A stretch of 64,000 nt of DNA from the NCBI RefSeq assembly GCF_001426665.1, contig NZ_LMEY01000012.1, positions 372,001 through 436,000 of the forward strand, read 5' to 3'. This DNA comes from Rhizobium sp. Root1334. Its GTDB lineage: Bacteria; Pseudomonadota; Alphaproteobacteria; Rhizobiales; Rhizobiaceae. Positions 1 to 8,508 of this stretch are shown one piece after another; the first letter of the stretch is position 1, and each line of letters opens with the position of its first letter. The notes below the pieces were generated by a model. That model saw nothing but the letters and a program-made list of their open reading frames with translations. It did no database searches and was not told the DNA's origin. The position numbers and the translations under genes are program-made.

Positions 1-416
1 AAGACAACCCGGCACGCGATCTGCAAATCTCGGGGAGTGACAGGAGGGATGTCAGCAACAACGTCCGCTCCGACCTTGATTGCAGCCGGAATTGTCGCGC
101 CTTTCTCGACGACGATGATGGCTCTCCGCTTCCTCAAGCAATCATCCCGGAAGGCGTCCAGCGTCTTCGACAGCTTGTCGCCCTTCAAGACGTACATGAA
201 GCCTCGATCATCGCGCCGATAATCGTCATCGGGGAACAGTTCATCTAGAATGGCTGCTCCGTACCGCGCGGGCGCATGGTTCTCGGGCGTAATCAGCACC
301 AGAATGCCTGCGCCGCCTTTTGCGAACACGGCATGGGATTTCAGTGCGCGCTTCATTGCGCACAGCAAAGCGCAGTCTTCAGCGGATTTCACGCTGTTTG
401 ATTGTTTCTTGAACAT
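1..416 (-). CDS. N-terminal part of an AAA+ ATPase-like protein (runs off the left edge)
   Basis: The minus strand reads from an ATG at 414-416 through 138 codons to the window edge without a stop, so only the N-terminus is visible. A purine-rich AGGGG lies a few bases upstream. The segment has alternating charged helices and hydrophobic strands, and near its end the pattern AIIVVEKGATIPAAIKVGAD followed by IPPVTPRD. This resembles the N-terminal region of rhizobial FtsH/Cdc48-type AAA ATPases, where a 'vvavs...aaD..i.lpp' segment precedes the ATPase core. No Walker motif is visible because the core would lie off the edge. It starts 41 bp after the stop of the TnsA-like gene on the same strand, so the two may be co-transcribed. 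Coding character is fairly clear. The family assignment is tentative. Confidence 0.5.
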   Translation of the reverse strand, partial: MFKKQSNSVKSAEDCALLCAMKRALKSHAVFAKGGAGILVLITPENHAPARYGAAILDELFPDDDYRRDDRGFMYVLKGDKLSKTLDAFRDDCLRKRRAIIVVEKGATIPAAIKVGADVVADIPPVTPRDLQIACRVV

Positions 417-457
417 GAATAACCCCTAGCAGCCCTCAGCTGCTTCGAAACCTGAGG

Positions 458-1054
458 TCAGCCGCGACGGCGGCGGACGGTGGATTCGGGTCCGATCATT
501 GCTTCATCCAGATCGATGTCGATGAAGCGGTTGAGGACCATGGACGCCAGGCCTGCTATTGGCCGGGTCTCGCGAAACGCCGATAGGCATTCGGCAAGAG
601 TGAGGGTTCCATGTTCGTCCAGGGCAGCAAGGAGCCGGACGCGATCTTCCAGGCCCGCCTGAAACTTTCCGTATCGGAGAAGGTCCTTGGCGTTCTTCAG
701 CCGGATCGCAGGCAGCTCGCGTCGGCGCACTGCCTCGTATTTGTAGCCGCTCTGAAGGACGACGTCGGCCATCCACAAAGGTGTGTCATCCGTGACCGCG
801 TCGATGACGACGGTGTCCTGATCGACCTTGGCAACGAAGTCAGGGCGGTAAATTGCGGCTCCATTTCGGAACGGCAGAGATTGGCAACGCCACTCCATGA
901 CGGCGTCATCAATGTCGAGAAGGCAAGCCACATCCCTGGCGAACTGGCTGCGAAAGATCACAGGGCCGTCGCATCGAATTGTAGCTGAAGGGTAGAAAAT
1001 CTGGCCCTGGGACACTGGCCTCCAGGGTTGAGAAGACGACGGTTCAACACTCAT
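458..1054 (-). CDS. Degenerate TnsA-like (restriction-endonuclease fold) protein
   Basis: This is a 198-aa protein. Residues 31-90 follow the layout of TnsA N-terminal domains: a short helix (RSQFARD), a 'LDIDDAV' strand, then RPDF at 70-73 and a hydrophobic strand. In TnsA the catalytic residues are a Glu in the helix, the Asp of PDF and a Lys two residues after an acidic or Gln residue. Here the Glu position is Ala39, Asp72 is present, and the expected Lys is Val87, so it is probably not an active nuclease. Residues 110-190 look like a small winged-helix domain (LLAALDEHGTLTLAECL). The protein has the same two-part plan as the TnsA-like gene of the transposition operon at 13628-14386. It overlaps the small upstream frame by 11 nt and sits directly after hsdR. 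The TnsA relationship is inferred from motif layout. Confidence 0.5.
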   Translation of the reverse strand: MSVEPSSSQPWRPVSQGQIFYPSATIRCDGPVIFRSQFARDVACLLDIDDAVMEWRCQSLPFRNGAAIYRPDFVAKVDQDTVVIDAVTDDTPLWMADVVLQSGYKYEAVRRRELPAIRLKNAKDLLRYGKFQAGLEDRVRLLAALDEHGTLTLAECLSAFRETRPIAGLASMVLNRFIDIDLDEAMIGPESTVRRRRG

Positions 1055-1316
1055 CTGAACTACTCACGAAAACGCATGGGAACTGCCTCCGTGTGGAGGC
1101 GGCGATCAAAGCGTTATTCGTAGTAGGTGCAGCGCGTGTAAGGTCATGAGTGGAACAAATAAAGAACAAAATCTGCGAAGTCAAGGGGCCCCCGAGTTCC
1201 GCCGCAAGGTAGTCGTGGAGCTTGTAGGCAGTTTCCCTGCCGCACTTGTAGGAGGTCAGTAGCCAGCTGACATTGCCGATGTCGGAACCGGTGCTAATGT
1301 CCCATCCGCTTGTCAA
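1044..1316 (-). CDS. Possible small ORF between hsdR and the TnsA-like gene
   Basis: This is an open frame of 90 codons that would begin with TTG overlapping the hsdR stop (TTGA) and end 11 nt inside the next gene. Its first half (SDIGNVSWLLTSYKCGRETA, then a YKLHDYLAAELG stretch) looks protein-like. The second half is poor in typical features and may simply be the leader of the downstream gene. I recognise no family. It is either a real small co-translated gene, a decayed fragment, or chance reading through spacer. Confidence 0.25.
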   Translation of the reverse strand: MTSGWDISTGSDIGNVSWLLTSYKCGRETAYKLHDYLAAELGGPLTSQILFFICSTHDLTRAAPTTNNALIAASTRRQFPCVFVSSSDEC

Positions 1317-4300
1317 CTGCCTCCGTTAGCCTTCACAAGCTGGTACTTCTTAAAGTTCTCCGCCTGATCGAAAATCTCCTTGTAGACCTCGTCGCGATCT
1401 ATCGGCGGATAATCGTACTGCGCGAGCAAAAGTATAAGGTCAACTTTTAAGTCTGCCTTTATGTCTTCCCGATTATTCCAATCGGTATACTTGGATTTAT
1501 CATCGACAACCTTCTTCACCTCTTTTGATAGAAGGAGCAGGCGATCTTCAGGATATGAAAAATCATATCTTTTAGCTAGTGCACTCAAAATATCGTAGAA
1601 CGATTTTTCCTCGAAATCGATTCCAAGACCGCTAAAAGAGTTTACTTCAGATTTCAGCTGCTTATACAGATTAATAATTTCGTCGGCGAACTCATCCAGA
1701 ACTTCGCTTCTTAGAGTATCCTGCTCATCTCTTTCATTATATTTATCGACTATATTCTGAAATTTCTTAGAAAAATCGACGCCCTTCAGCCGATTTACCT
1801 TTTTGAATTCTTCGATTGCCCGAGAAAGGAGCTGCTGCAAAAGCTTGATTTTTGTATTTGGCAGCTTAATTTTCTCAATCTTCGAAAGGTAATCCTCACT
1901 GAAGATGTCGATTTCAGTCTGCCCTTCGGCCGCCATACTGAACACTTCTTCTATCCCGTCAGAATGAAGTGCATCCTTGATCATCTCCCGTACTCGGGAA
2001 TTCATCTGAGCGGTATCGGGCGCATTCCCCTTGGTCAGCTTGAACAGGATTGATCGAATTGCGATGTAGAAGTGAATTTTATCGCGTTCGACTTGGCTGA
2101 TTGTCTCGTTGGCGCAGCAAATGTCGTACGCAGCCTTCAGCCGTTTCACGAGCGCCATGAAGCGCTTTTCAATACCCTGAGTGAGTTGAACGTACTCCGC
2201 AGCCGTATTCAAGCAATGAAGCTGCTGCAGCGACGTGCCGGAAAAATACGGAGTGCTGTCGAATTTGTGGAATAGCCTCCCCAGGAGGTCGAGGTGATCC
2301 TTCACAACGATCACCGACTGGCCAACCTCTTCGATATTTTGGCTGTCTGACTTCGAGTAATGAGCCAGCGCAAGGTTCAGTTGCCTTTTGATGCCGATGT
2401 AATCGACGACGAGCCCCTTTTCCTTGCCAGCGTAGGTTCTGTTCACTCTGGATATTGTCTGGATAAGGTTGTGTCGCTGTATTGGCTTGTCAATGTAGAT
2501 CGTATCGAGGAACGGCACATCGAACCCGGTTAGCCACATGTCTACGACAATGGCTATTTTGAAATTTGAGTTGGCATCCTTGAACTGACGATCTAATTCC
2601 TTCCGATATTTTTTGTCGCCCAGTAGCTCATAAAGCTCCGATGGATCGTCTTTGTCTCGGGTCATGACCATCTTGACCCGTTCGATTGGCATTGCTGTCT
2701 TTTCGCCTTGCACGGGGGACTCGACTTCACCGCACAGGACGCGTTTTTCGACCCACTCCGGGCGGATGGCCGTGACTTCTTTGAAGAAACCATATGCAGT
2801 TTGCCGAGAACTGCAGACGAAAATAGCTTTGCCTTTTACAGTTGCCCCCTCAAGTAAACGACGCTCATAGTGTGCAACGAAGTCCGCAGCCAAGGCTTTT
2901 AATCTGCTCGGATCGCCCAGAATGGCGTGCATATTTGCCGAAGCCTTCTTGCTCTCTTCGATAGCGTAGTCCGAAGCTCCTTCATCGGCACATTCGTCAT
3001 AATAGTGTTCAATTTCCCGCAATTTGCCGTTATCCAGGAGGACCTTGGCTGCCCTACCTTCGTAGACGATACGTACGGTTATGTCGTCGGCAACGGATTC
3101 AGTCATGGTATACGCGTCCACGACAGGGCCGAAGACGTCTAAGGTCGCGTCAATCGGGGTTCCAGTGAATCCTACGTAAGTCGCGTTGGGTAACGAAGCG
3201 CGCAGATGCTTGGCAAAACCAAAAGTTCGCTTTACTCCGTCGGCCGTGATCTTCACCTTCTGATCCAAATTAATTTGGCTACGGTGCGCTTCGTCCGAAA
3301 TCACCACGATGTTGTTTCGATCTGATAGAAGATCGGTGTCTTCACTGAACTTGTGAATGGTTGTCAGGAAGACCCCACCGCTCTCACGCCCACCTACCTG
3401 CTCGCGGAGATCAGCCCGACTCTCAACGCTAACCACCTGGGCGTCGCCGACGTACTGTTTAGCGTTGGTAAACTGACCAGATAGCTGATCGTCCAAGTCC
3501 GTCCTGTCAGTTATCAAGACGATGGTCGGGCTCGATAGCTCGATGCTTCTCATTAATAGCCGAGTAAGAAAGAGCATCGTGAAGCTTTTTCCGCAGCCGG
3601 TTGCTCCAAAATAGGTTCCGCCTTTGCCATCGCCTTCAGGTCGGATGTGGTCCAGAACGTTCAGAAAAAGCTTGTTGGCGGCGTAATATTGAGGATAGCG
3701 GCAGACGACCTTTTCATTTTTGTTTGACGTGTCTGGGAAAAATATAAAGTTGCGGATAATGTCTCTCAGCCGATTTCTATTGAAAACGCCTTTGATCAAC
3801 GTGAAAAGCGAATCGACGCCGTCCTTCTCTAGTGCTTCCTCGCCTTCAACTTTCCTCCAAGCATAGAAAAAGTCGTAAGGCGCGAACAATGATCCAAGCT
3901 TGGTGTTCGCCCCGTCGCTTATCACGCAAAACGCATTGTATTTCATCAACTCCGGGATGTCCCGCTTGTAGCGGACAGTCAACTGTGTGAAGGCGTCATG
4001 GACGGTGCATTCTTCACGTATGGCGCTTTTGAATTCGAGAACCACCAGCGGCATGCCGTTCACATACAAAATCGCATCTGGAATGCGCTTCTGAAAACCA
4101 GTTATCTCTAATTGGTTCACTATCTTGTAGAAGTTCCTGTCAGCGGCAGAATGATCAATGAGATGGATAAACAAGTCCTTCTTCGAACGATCATCACGCT
4201 TCAAAGGAAAACCATCAGAAATCACTTTCATGATGGCTTTGTTGCTCTCATATAGGTCAGATGCTGGCCTGGTTTCGAGAGTTCTAATGATTCCATCAAT

Positions 4301-4477
4301 TTCCGAACTCGTAATGCCGTCGGCCGCATAATTCGTGCTCAGGAAATTCCGGAGATCGTCTTTGAGAAGTACCTCTGACGGGTCCCGGGCGATTTTCCCT
4401 CCAGGCATATACGAAATGTCCTGCTGAAGGATCAGTTCGACGATGGCCTCTTCAAGAGCAGACTCCGTGAACTTCAT
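1313..4477 (-). CDS. hsdR: Type I restriction enzyme, R (endonuclease/translocase) subunit
   Basis: This 1,054-aa protein, a usual HsdR length, is the DNA-cleaving and ATP-driven translocating subunit of a type I restriction-modification complex (R2M2S1). The nuclease core is seen at residues 133-150: PD, then EFK giving Asp134, Glu148 and Lys150. The SF2 motor follows: Walker A GATGCGKS at 291-298, DEAH at 395-398, a TGTP motif III about 50 residues later, and the motif V/VI region TGFDVPFL...QTISRVNR. The C-terminal third is charged and helical, as expected for docking on the methylase. The start overlaps the hsdS stop by 4 nt (ATGA), so translation is coupled. All key motifs are intact, so the subunit is likely functional. 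The gene is visibly AT-richer than the core genome. Confidence 0.95.
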   Translation of the reverse strand: MKFTESALEEAIVELILQQDISYMPGGKIARDPSEVLLKDDLRNFLSTNYAADGITSSEIDGIIRTLETRPASDLYESNKAIMKVISDGFPLKRDDRSKKDLFIHLIDHSAADRNFYKIVNQLEITGFQKRIPDAILYVNGMPLVVLEFKSAIREECTVHDAFTQLTVRYKRDIPELMKYNAFCVISDGANTKLGSLFAPYDFFYAWRKVEGEEALEKDGVDSLFTLIKGVFNRNRLRDIIRNFIFFPDTSNKNEKVVCRYPQYYAANKLFLNVLDHIRPEGDGKGGTYFGATGCGKSFTMLFLTRLLMRSIELSSPTIVLITDRTDLDDQLSGQFTNAKQYVGDAQVVSVESRADLREQVGGRESGGVFLTTIHKFSEDTDLLSDRNNIVVISDEAHRSQINLDQKVKITADGVKRTFGFAKHLRASLPNATYVGFTGTPIDATLDVFGPVVDAYTMTESVADDITVRIVYEGRAAKVLLDNGKLREIEHYYDECADEGASDYAIEESKKASANMHAILGDPSRLKALAADFVAHYERRLLEGATVKGKAIFVCSSRQTAYGFFKEVTAIRPEWVEKRVLCGEVESPVQGEKTAMPIERVKMVMTRDKDDPSELYELLGDKKYRKELDRQFKDANSNFKIAIVVDMWLTGFDVPFLDTIYIDKPIQRHNLIQTISRVNRTYAGKEKGLVVDYIGIKRQLNLALAHYSKSDSQNIEEVGQSVIVVKDHLDLLGRLFHKFDSTPYFSGTSLQQLHCLNTAAEYVQLTQGIEKRFMALVKRLKAAYDICCANETISQVERDKIHFYIAIRSILFKLTKGNAPDTAQMNSRVREMIKDALHSDGIEEVFSMAAEGQTEIDIFSEDYLSKIEKIKLPNTKIKLLQQLLSRAIEEFKKVNRLKGVDFSKKFQNIVDKYNERDEQDTLRSEVLDEFADEIINLYKQLKSEVNSFSGLGIDFEEKSFYDILSALAKRYDFSYPEDRLLLLSKEVKKVVDDKSKYTDWNNREDIKADLKVDLILLLAQYDYPPIDRDEVYKEIFDQAENFKKYQLVKANGGS

Positions 4478-5766
4478 GCCGCCGTCCTATTGTCTTTATA
4501 CGGCAGAGAGAGCGCACGCATGAGCGTATCTTTTGTTTGCTCAAGCAGGCTGGAACTTGCTGCTTTGAGCTTCTGCGCATTCGAAACGCTACGCATAAGC
4601 CTGTCGAAGTGCGCTAGCGTTTCGTTAAATGGCATCAAAACCGGCATCGACTCGATGTTATATAAGGGAAGCTTGCCTTGAACACCGCCAACCGTCCGCA
4701 TTTCAATTTCGTTTCGTCCGGTACGTGAGTCAAAGAAATAATACAAATATTCTAACATGTTACTTTCATTCAAAGTTATTTTTGCGCAATTCTCCGTCAA
4801 ATTGGCCCGATGCAACGTCTTATCGACGATACGTGTCACCCCTATTGTGCCAACTATCGATACTATGATGTCGTTTTCATCAACTACATATCGACATATC
4901 GTCTTTTGAATAAGTGGATCAACATATTCCATTTGTGGGCTTAGTCGAACGTACTTATTTCCCCCCAAATCCGCGACTTTAATGTAAGGGTGCCCAGTCG
5001 GTAGGCTCACAAGTTCTTCCCCTTTCGGAAGTCTTTTCCCCCCTTTTATCCGTCCAAGCGACTTGAGAGGCCTAATTTCCCATCCCTTCGGGACCTCCAT
5101 TCCCAATTCTTTACAAAACCACATTTCTCCACCGCTCGATTTATAGGGTTTTCCCTCCAATCCTGGGTTACCGAGACATGCAGCTTGCTTTTTGGACAAT
5201 GGAAATTCGAAATCTTCGAACCACTGTTTATAAATCGCCTTTGCCGTTTCCTCCAAAACTTCAATCAATTTATCATTAAGTCCAATCTGATTTACGACCA
5301 CATTGTATTCTCGCACAACTTTGCGTTGCCGTTCAATCGGAGGCACCGGGAGTTCCACGTCGCAAATTTCTCCCCACCCAAAAACTTCACGTACACTGCC
5401 GTGAGACATATAGCGGGCATAACGGTCGAACTCCGGTCGGCGGAACCATATCATAAGATATTCGGGATCAAGTTCAGCAGGGCTGATAACCTCAAAAGCC
5501 GTATAAGAACTAGATACGATACAATCGTCTTCCGACAGTAGAGCTAATGAGATTTTATCTCCATTGCGGGACGTAACTGGACCGTAAGCAAATTGCCCTT
5601 TTCGGACGATTTTGTAGCCGGTCATGTCCGTGCCAACTATATTTGCGATGGACGGGATGAATTTCTTTTCAATACTCACCCCAAGAAGCTTGCTTACACT
5701 GAGAGTTCTATTCTTTTCAACAACCTCACGGATGTATGGGCCCAGCTTTTTATAGTTTGATCGCAT
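4474..5766 (-). CDS. hsdS: Type I restriction-modification specificity subunit
   Basis: This 430-aa protein has the two-repeat architecture of HsdS. The first target-recognition domain spans about residues 1-140 and ends in VPPIERQRKVV. A long conserved helix follows (ETAKAIYKQWFEDFEF). The second recognition domain begins with PKGWEIRPLKSLGRIKGG and ends in another helical segment rich in Leu and Lys. The two recognition domains each read half of a bipartite DNA target and the helices set their spacing. The start lies 17 nt inside hsdM and the stop overlaps hsdR, so the three subunits form one operon. The target sequence cannot be deduced. The gene is among the most AT-rich of the island, as is common for horizontally acquired hsdS. 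Confidence 0.93.
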   Translation of the reverse strand: MRSNYKKLGPYIREVVEKNRTLSVSKLLGVSIEKKFIPSIANIVGTDMTGYKIVRKGQFAYGPVTSRNGDKISLALLSEDDCIVSSSYTAFEVISPAELDPEYLMIWFRRPEFDRYARYMSHGSVREVFGWGEICDVELPVPPIERQRKVVREYNVVVNQIGLNDKLIEVLEETAKAIYKQWFEDFEFPLSKKQAACLGNPGLEGKPYKSSGGEMWFCKELGMEVPKGWEIRPLKSLGRIKGGKRLPKGEELVSLPTGHPYIKVADLGGNKYVRLSPQMEYVDPLIQKTICRYVVDENDIIVSIVGTIGVTRIVDKTLHRANLTENCAKITLNESNMLEYLYYFFDSRTGRNEIEMRTVGGVQGKLPLYNIESMPVLMPFNETLAHFDRLMRSVSNAQKLKAASSSLLEQTKDTLMRALSLPYKDNRTAA

Positions 5767-7342
5767 AACCCAAGTCCTCGAACACCTTCAAAAGGTCTTT
5801 GCTCGCCTGCTGATCCTCTTTAATCAAATTCGCGAGTTTATTTCGATTTTTTCCCATCTTATCATCGAAATCTACAAATTCATCTCGATTGACAAATTCA
5901 ATGTATTTACTCGCAACAAGCGAATAATCTTTTGCTCGAACCTCATCAATAGCTGCAGAATAGCAGTATTCCGGCACGTTCTGATATTCGGTTCTGGCAA
6001 TATTTTGCTGCCAAGTGTGATATGTTTTGGCAATATCCAGAATGTTCTGCTCGCTGAACTGGACAAATTTCTTCTCAAACGGTTCGCCCCATTGACGCAA
6101 ATCCAGAAAAAGAATTTCATCATCGCGATCACGGTAATGCCGTTCTATGTCGCCATGCCTTATTTCGCGTGCCTTTTTGTTTTTGTTCAAAATCCACAAC
6201 GTCACGCTTATATCGGTTGTGTAGAACATGTTGCGCGGCAGAATAATGACGGCTTCCACCATCTTGTTCTCGACCAATTTTCTTCGAATGGCTTTTTCCG
6301 GCCCGTCTCCAGAGAGCGCACCATTTGCCAACAAGAAGCCAGCAACACCGTTCTCCGATAGCTTGGAGAGCATGTGAAGAATCCACCCATAGTTGGCGTT
6401 GCTGCTTGGCGGCACATCATAGCCGCTCCAACGTGGATCATCGGTCAGTTCGCTTTCTGCACGCCAATCTTTGAGGTTAAATGGCGGGTTGGCAATGATG
6501 TAATCGGCCTTAAGGTCTGGATGCAAATCCTTCGAGAAGGTGTCAGCGGCAACCTCTCCCAGGTTCGCCGAAATACCCCGAATGGCCAGATTCATCTTTG
6601 CCAGCTTGTAGGTGGTATTCGTCTGCTCCTGCCCGTAAATCGAGAGGTCTTTCCGCGTTCCTTTATGGCTTTCAACGAATTTTGTCGACTGGACGAACAT
6701 CCCGGCAGAGCCGCAACAAGGATCATAAATCTTCCCTTTGAAGGGCTCAATCAGCTCGGCGATAAGCTTGACAATGGTCTTGGGCGTATAGAACTCACCC
6801 TTACCTTTTCCTTCCGCAATCGCGAATCTTCCTAAGAAATATTCGTAAACGCGACCAATAATGTCCTGCTCGGTGTCCTTGGTTGTGTGAATATTATTGA
6901 TCGTGTCTATCAGCGATGAGAGCTTCGATTTATCAAGACCAATACGAGAAAAATAATTATCTGGAAGTGCGCCTTTCAGCGCCGCGTTTTTCTTTTCGAT
7001 TTGATGGAGCGCCGTATCTATCAAAATCGCTATGTCATCTTGTTTCGAATGAGATTTAATGTAGGCCCATCGCGACGCTTCAGGGAGGTAGAACACATTA
7101 TTCCTGGTGTAAAAAACATCGGTTTCTAGGTATTGCGACAGGCCTTTTGCAATAAGTTCTTGCCTCTCTTGCTCGAAGCGGTCGCTGATGAATTTGAGAA
7201 ATATGAGGCTCAAGACGACATGCTTGTACTCGGATGGCTCCACGCTTCCTCGTAACTTATTCGCGGAATCCCAAAGCGTTTCCTCCATAGACTTTTGATT
7301 TTTGGCTCTCAACTTTGCTTTTTCAGCCACTTTTTCTAGCAT
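5750..7342 (-). CDS. hsdM: Type I restriction-modification adenine methyltransferase subunit
   Basis: This 530-aa protein starts the hsdM-hsdS-hsdR operon. Residues 12-170 match the HsdM N-terminal helical domain (LWDSANKLRGSVEPSEYK). The N6-adenine methylase domain follows, with GEFYTP at 182-187, the SAM-binding motif I DPCCGSAGMF at 207-216 and catalytic motif IV NPPF at 285-288. It methylates host sites so that HsdR spares them, in complex with HsdS. All catalytic motifs are intact. The closest start, ATG at 7340-7342, has only a weak purine tract upstream. An alternative ATG about 19 codons in (MEETLWDSANKL) is possible. Confidence 0.95.
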   Translation of the reverse strand: MLEKVAEKAKLRAKNQKSMEETLWDSANKLRGSVEPSEYKHVVLSLIFLKFISDRFEQERQELIAKGLSQYLETDVFYTRNNVFYLPEASRWAYIKSHSKQDDIAILIDTALHQIEKKNAALKGALPDNYFSRIGLDKSKLSSLIDTINNIHTTKDTEQDIIGRVYEYFLGRFAIAEGKGKGEFYTPKTIVKLIAELIEPFKGKIYDPCCGSAGMFVQSTKFVESHKGTRKDLSIYGQEQTNTTYKLAKMNLAIRGISANLGEVAADTFSKDLHPDLKADYIIANPPFNLKDWRAESELTDDPRWSGYDVPPSSNANYGWILHMLSKLSENGVAGFLLANGALSGDGPEKAIRRKLVENKMVEAVIILPRNMFYTTDISVTLWILNKNKKAREIRHGDIERHYRDRDDEILFLDLRQWGEPFEKKFVQFSEQNILDIAKTYHTWQQNIARTEYQNVPEYCYSAAIDEVRAKDYSLVASKYIEFVNRDEFVDFDDKMGKNRNKLANLIKEDQQASKDLLKVFEDLGYAIKL

Positions 7343-7638
7343 TATTCGTTTGCTCCTAGAGCCCTGCGTAGGTCGGTAAATGGGACGGGATGTGCGGAAT
7401 GGGTGCGCTTTGGCTTGCCGGGTTTAATCGCATTTTACTCAGCGTCTCAAAGTCCACGATCCTTGTTTCGATATGCTCATTATGTTTGGAATTCTCTCTT
7501 GGGCGCAACCGCTGATTTGCGAATTTAGCCAACATGTGCCCATCAACGTGGCTCGGTTACAAGCCAAGAGAATGATGGCTGTCGCAATAATCAGCCTGCA
7601 TAGCTCGGTTATGTCGGGTACCTGCTGCGCCGATTTGT

Positions 7639-8403
7639 CTAGGCTGCTTGAGCAGGCTTAATCTCCTGTGCGGAAGCGTCAAATTGGCGGATACGCTGGC
7701 CGTCACTGTCGATTTCTGCAGAGACGAACCCGCGCAGGAGGTCATCATGGAAGGTGGCCGCCGTAATTCTGCCCGTCCGGTACGAACCGGTATCGATGGC
7801 GATTCGGTTGGAATGAACTTCCGGCAGTTCCGACGGCGTTATCGAGTGGCCGTGGACGATCATCTTCTCGAATGACGAGGTATGATCGAGAAACCCTTTC
7901 CTGATCCACATCAGGTCGTGGGCGAGTTGCTCCGATAACGGCACCTCCGGATCAACTCCGGCGTGAACGAAGAAATGGTTCTCGGTCTCGAAATGCGACA
8001 CAGCGCTCTCGAACAAGGTGACGTGCCTCGGCCGCATCCGGCGCAGTGCCTTTCCTGCGGCGACCAGGTCACCGTCGTCCAAACCGTAGGATTCCAGCGT
8101 GTTCATGCCGCCCTGTGCCAGCCATTGCCCCTCTTCGTCGCTTGCCAACGAAAGGTTGGCCAGGTTACGCAGGAAAAAGTCGTGATTGCCAAGGACCATC
8201 ACCGAGCCTGTGAACGTCTCGATGATCCTGCAGACCTGATTTACGGCCGGAAGCGAATCCGGGCCCCGGTCGATAATGTCGCCGAGGAAAACGAACTGTG
8301 CGTCGTCCGGCGAGAACTCCGTCTCCAGATGCTGCAAAAGAAGTTTCAGGACATGAGCCATCCCGTGGATATCGCCGACAGCTATCAAGTTCTTCTTGTT
8401 CAT
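7639..8403 (-). CDS. PPP-family metallophosphoesterase (Ser/Thr phosphatase-like)
   Basis: This 254-aa cytoplasmic enzyme has the complete PPP signature: GDIHG at 11-15, GDIIDRGPDS near 41-50, GNHD near 74-77, HAGVDP near 142 and VHGHS near 175. These residues bind two metal ions that hydrolyse phosphomonoesters. Relatives include bacterial PrpA/PrpB phosphatases and diadenosine tetraphosphatases. The substrate cannot be told from the sequence. It lies on the same strand between the tniQ gene and hsdM with about 100 bp and 300 bp spacers, so it probably has its own promoter and behaves as cargo of the mobile region. Confidence in the fold is high, in the biological role low. Confidence 0.88.
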   Translation of the reverse strand: MNKKNLIAVGDIHGMAHVLKLLLQHLETEFSPDDAQFVFLGDIIDRGPDSLPAVNQVCRIIETFTGSVMVLGNHDFFLRNLANLSLASDEEGQWLAQGGMNTLESYGLDDGDLVAAGKALRRMRPRHVTLFESAVSHFETENHFFVHAGVDPEVPLSEQLAHDLMWIRKGFLDHTSSFEKMIVHGHSITPSELPEVHSNRIAIDTGSYRTGRITAATFHDDLLRGFVSAEIDSDGQRIRQFDASAQEIKPAQAA

Positions 8404-8508
8404 ACCGACGATGCCACTGGTTTAACACGATGACGGAAACGACGTCATTTCATATGCTTGGTATCACATCCGGACCTGAACAAATACAGATATTTGCGGC
8501 TGTAACGC

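Noticed and set aside
37..222. 61-codon plus-strand frame at the left edge
   Set aside because: The minus strand carries an uninterrupted, better-supported frame from 416 to the edge, so this one is a shadow.
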